Below are positions 61,427-64,000 of a stretch of 64,000 nt of DNA, in pieces. The position numbers and the translations under genes are program-made. The notes below the pieces were generated by a model. The model saw only the letters and a list, made by a program, of their open reading frames with translations. It ran no database searches and was not told the DNA's origin. This stretch comes from Shewanella jiangmenensis (GTDB lineage: Bacteria; Pseudomonadota; Gammaproteobacteria; Enterobacterales; Shewanellaceae), in assembly GCF_018596335.1 (NCBI RefSeq), contig NZ_JAHEPS010000001.1, positions 558,001 through 622,000 of the forward strand, read 5' to 3'. The stretch's first letter is position 1, and each line of letters starts with the position of its first letter.

Positions 61427-64000
61427 GTGAAGCTAATCCCGACTGTGCTGATCATTCTGGGGTGTCTGGTTGGCATTGCCAACGCCTCCGGCTATCAACC
61501 GGCGTTCCAGACACTGGAAGCCGAGCACGGCCTGTCGATGAATACAGTGAACGACTTACTGACCGACAAACAGGGATATTTGTGGGTCGCCACCCAAGCC
61601 GGCCTTAACCGTTTCGACGGCAAAAAATTCAAAGTCTATACCCAAAGTCAGGCACCCTTCGGCCCCTCGGCCAATGACATTGCCCAGCTGCATCTCTCTG
61701 CCAAGGGCGAGCTGTGGCTCCTGACCGAAAACGCCGGTTTAAACCTCTACCACCCTCAGGATGACAGCTTCAGCGTGTTTGGCCTTGATGCAGGCGTGTC
61801 GTCGGCGGGATTTTCCGGCATCGCCGAAGATGGCGATGGCAACCTGTGGCTGGCAACCGACAGCCGCGGCATTCAACTATTTTCCCCCCACGAGACACGG
61901 GTGGTACGTGAGCTTAACTCCCAATCCAGCCCCGCCCTGCCTTCCGACACCTTAAGCGGCATCATAGCGGATGGCGATAAGGGCTTTTGGATTAACACCA
62001 GTCTCGGGCTCTATCATCTCAGTACCAATGGCGACAGCAAACAGCCACTTGCCCTTGCAGGTCTTAAGGTCAGCGCCATGGCAGCCGCTAAAGACGGCAC
62101 CCTATGGCTTGGCAGTGACGATATGCAGCTTTACCGCTACAGCAGCGATATTGCGAGCCTTGAACTTGTGGCCAACTTCAGCAGCGCTGGCAGTGAGAAG
62201 GCGCCAATCACCGACCTTAAGTTTGATGGCGATGGCCGCCTGTGGATTGCCACCGCAGGCGCCGGACTTGGACTCCTGGATCCCACCAATGGCAAGCTGC
62301 GACGTTTTGAGCATGCCCCCAGTAACTACTTAAGCCTGTCCAGTCAAAATCTGACCCGGCTGTGGCTTGACGATGAACAGCAGCTTTGGATAGGCACCCG
62401 CAGCTCCGGCGTGTCGCATATGTCGCTGCCCGCATGGAATTTTCGTCATATCCACGGCCAGAGCTTTGCCAAAAACAACTTAAAAAGCACCGATATCCGC
62501 AGCATTTACCGCGACAGGCAGGGCCAGCTTTGGATAGGCTCAACCGCAGGCTTGATGCGTGCGGATGAAAATACCCGCGGCGACATCACAGGTTTTCTTC
62601 CCCATGGGTTGCCCTTTGACGGACTGGAGCAGAGTTTTATCAGCTTTATCCGCGAAGATGCGCCCGGCAACCTGTGGGTTGGCACCCGGGGTCAGGGGCT
62701 GATAGTCATAAGCCCAAACCGAGACACTGCCGAGCAATTCAAATACGATCCCAGCAATCAGCGCAGCCTGCCAAGCAACACCCTCTATAGCCTGTTTGTT
62801 GATTCGAAAGAGCATTATTGGGTCACCACACTGGATGGCGGCATCAGTCGGGTGAATTTGGCCGAGCGCAGCTTTGAATCCATTGGCCGCAAAGGCAATG
62901 ATTTGCTGCCGGAAGATCAGGTCACGGGCTTGGCCGAAGGCAAGGATGGACGCCTGTGGGTCTCTACCTACGGCGGCGGGCTTGCGGTTATCGACAGCGA
63001 CGGCAACAGTCGCCATTTCAACACCCAATCCACACCTGCGCTGCCATCGAACCACCTGTTTTCAATTCACATGACCGACGACAATGTGCTGTGGGTTGCC
63101 TGCGATAACGGCGTGTTTTCGCTGGAACCTGACACGCTGGCGCTGCGGCACATCAACCGTGAGCAGGGGCTGGTCGGGGATGTGGTGTATCTGTCGGTGC
63201 TGGATAACAGCAAACATCTGTGGGCCGGCAGTGCCAGTGGCCTTGCGGTGATAGACACCCACACCGGCGATATTCGTAACTTTACCGAGCTGGACGGGCT
63301 GCAAAATAACGAATTTAACTTTGGCGCCGCCTTTGTCGATGCCGATGGCAGCGTTTACCTTGGTGGCATCAACGGCTTTAACCACATTAATCCGGCCATG
63401 CTGCCCAAGCGCCCTGTGCCGAGGGCGCCGGTGATAGATGAATTTTTGCTGCTCAATAAGCCCGCCAAGTTGCCCTCAACGCTAGAAGCCAAACCCGGCG
63501 AGATGCCCTCTATCAGCTTAAGGTATAACGAATCCCTGTTTACCTTCGGGTTTCAGTCACCGGCACTGACGGATGCCTCGCAGCTCAGCTACCAATACCG
63601 CCTGCTGGGGCTTGACGATAACTGGCTGAACAGCCTTGGCGATCAAAAAGCCAGCTTCACCGGCCTTTCGGCGGGCCATTACCAGTTTGAAGTGCGCGCC
63701 CGCAATCTGGATGGTCAGCTAAGCCCTGTCACCTCGCTTGATATCGTCATTACCCCGGCGCCCTGGCAAACCTGGTGGGCCTATGCCCTGTATCTTGGGT
63801 TTATCCTTGCCATCGCCGCGCTTATCCTGTTTATGAGCCTGTCAAAGTATCGCGCCAAAATGGCGCTGATGGGCAAAATTGCCATCAGCGAGCAGCGACT
63901 GCAACAGGCACTCTGGAGCAGCGGCGACGAGTTCTGGGACTGGGAAATCGCCAAAAAACGACTGACCCGCTCCAATACCTTTTTACGCTACCCGGACACA
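61427..64000 (+). CDS. Two-component-type beta-propeller sensor (truncated by window end)
   Basis: The frame from GTG 61427 is open to the window edge, 858 codons. A signal peptide (ILGCLVGIANASG) precedes two seven-bladed propeller modules built of Reg_prop repeats (LLTDKQGYLWVATQAGLNRFDG and similar units such as DRQGQLWIGSTAGLMR). A Y_Y_Y domain follows (YQYRLLGLDDNWLNSLGDQ..GHYQFEVRARN), then one membrane helix (YALYLGFILAIAALILFMSL) and the start of a PAS-like domain (RLQQALWSSGDEFWDWEI). The output domain (GGDEF, EAL or histidine kinase) lies beyond the window. Periplasmic ligand sensing is expected; the ligand is unknown. Confidence 0.88.
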   Translation, partial: MKLIPTVLIILGCLVGIANASGYQPAFQTLEAEHGLSMNTVNDLLTDKQGYLWVATQAGLNRFDGKKFKVYTQSQAPFGPSANDIAQLHLSAKGELWLLTENAGLNLYHPQDDSFSVFGLDAGVSSAGFSGIAEDGDGNLWLATDSRGIQLFSPHETRVVRELNSQSSPALPSDTLSGIIADGDKGFWINTSLGLYHLSTNGDSKQPLALAGLKVSAMAAAKDGTLWLGSDDMQLYRYSSDIASLELVANFSSAGSEKAPITDLKFDGDGRLWIATAGAGLGLLDPTNGKLRRFEHAPSNYLSLSSQNLTRLWLDDEQQLWIGTRSSGVSHMSLPAWNFRHIHGQSFAKNNLKSTDIRSIYRDRQGQLWIGSTAGLMRADENTRGDITGFLPHGLPFDGLEQSFISFIREDAPGNLWVGTRGQGLIVISPNRDTAEQFKYDPSNQRSLPSNTLYSLFVDSKEHYWVTTLDGGISRVNLAERSFESIGRKGNDLLPEDQVTGLAEGKDGRLWVSTYGGGLAVIDSDGNSRHFNTQSTPALPSNHLFSIHMTDDNVLWVACDNGVFSLEPDTLALRHINREQGLVGDVVYLSVLDNSKHLWAGSASGLAVIDTHTGDIRNFTELDGLQNNEFNFGAAFVDADGSVYLGGINGFNHINPAMLPKRPVPRAPVIDEFLLLNKPAKLPSTLEAKPGEMPSISLRYNESLFTFGFQSPALTDASQLSYQYRLLGLDDNWLNSLGDQKASFTGLSAGHYQFEVRARNLDGQLSPVTSLDIVITPAPWQTWWAYALYLGFILAIAALILFMSLSKYRAKMALMGKIAISEQRLQQALWSSGDEFWDWEIAKKRLTRSNTFLRYPDT

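Overview
The window reads as a gammaproteobacterial chromosome, almost certainly Shewanella. Reasons: the syntenic glyA-nrdR-ribD-ribE-ribBA-ribH-nusB-thiL-pgpA run, a Shelph-type (Shewanella-like) phosphatase, a PilY1/TapY2 pair, TrhP, and the UbiTUV anaerobic ubiquinone genes. Core genes at both ends are GC-rich; the middle is visibly more AT-rich and patchy.

Layout. 1-7.6 kb: minus-strand vitamin B2 / thiamine phosphate / nusB / pgpA cluster with glyA upstream. 7.8-23.6 kb: ettA, a Shelph phosphatase, two periplasmic solute-binding-like proteins, pilY1-tapY2, a thioesterase, a GGDEF-EAL protein, an HDOD protein, trhP and small hypothetical genes. 23.8-27.1 kb: a NERD protein, then a SIR2-like plus HEPN pair framed by ~140 bp inverted repeats. 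27.56-53.70 kb: a genomic island integrated inside the 5' end of yfhL. The displaced native 5' end (14 codons) remains at 27563-27607. The island supplies a synonymous replacement 5' end at 53667, so the gene is rebuilt there. GTGTTAC direct repeats with identical 12-bp spacing lie near both ends. Two related tyrosine recombinases and two near-identical small HTH (excisionase-like) genes sit at the right end. 53.7-64 kb: core again, with yfhL, ubiT/ubiU/ubiV, a DUF998 protein, a PAS chemoreceptor, a YjiH-family permease-like protein and a truncated propeller-type sensor.

The island interior resembles an array of integron gene cassettes without an integron integrase (CALIN-like). Several attC-type sites lie between minus-strand genes, with gene stop codons inside the attC core (CTAAC or ATAAC). 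One site, at 39960-40084, closely resembles a Vibrio cholerae repeat. Cassette cargo looks defensive: a TOPRIM-like plus caspase-like protease pair forming one complete cassette, an FRG-domain protein, a SIR2-like protein, a DUF2971 protein, CcdAB, and a HipB with a decayed hipA. A Gabija-type GajA/GajB pair lies next to the array. The SIR2-like/HEPN pair outside the left att is separated by another attC-like site.

The two strongest candidates for undescribed biology are the TOPRIM/caspase-like cassette (29.9-31.5 kb) and the yfhL-targeting recombinase island itself. All family assignments come from reading motifs in the sequence; no searches were run.
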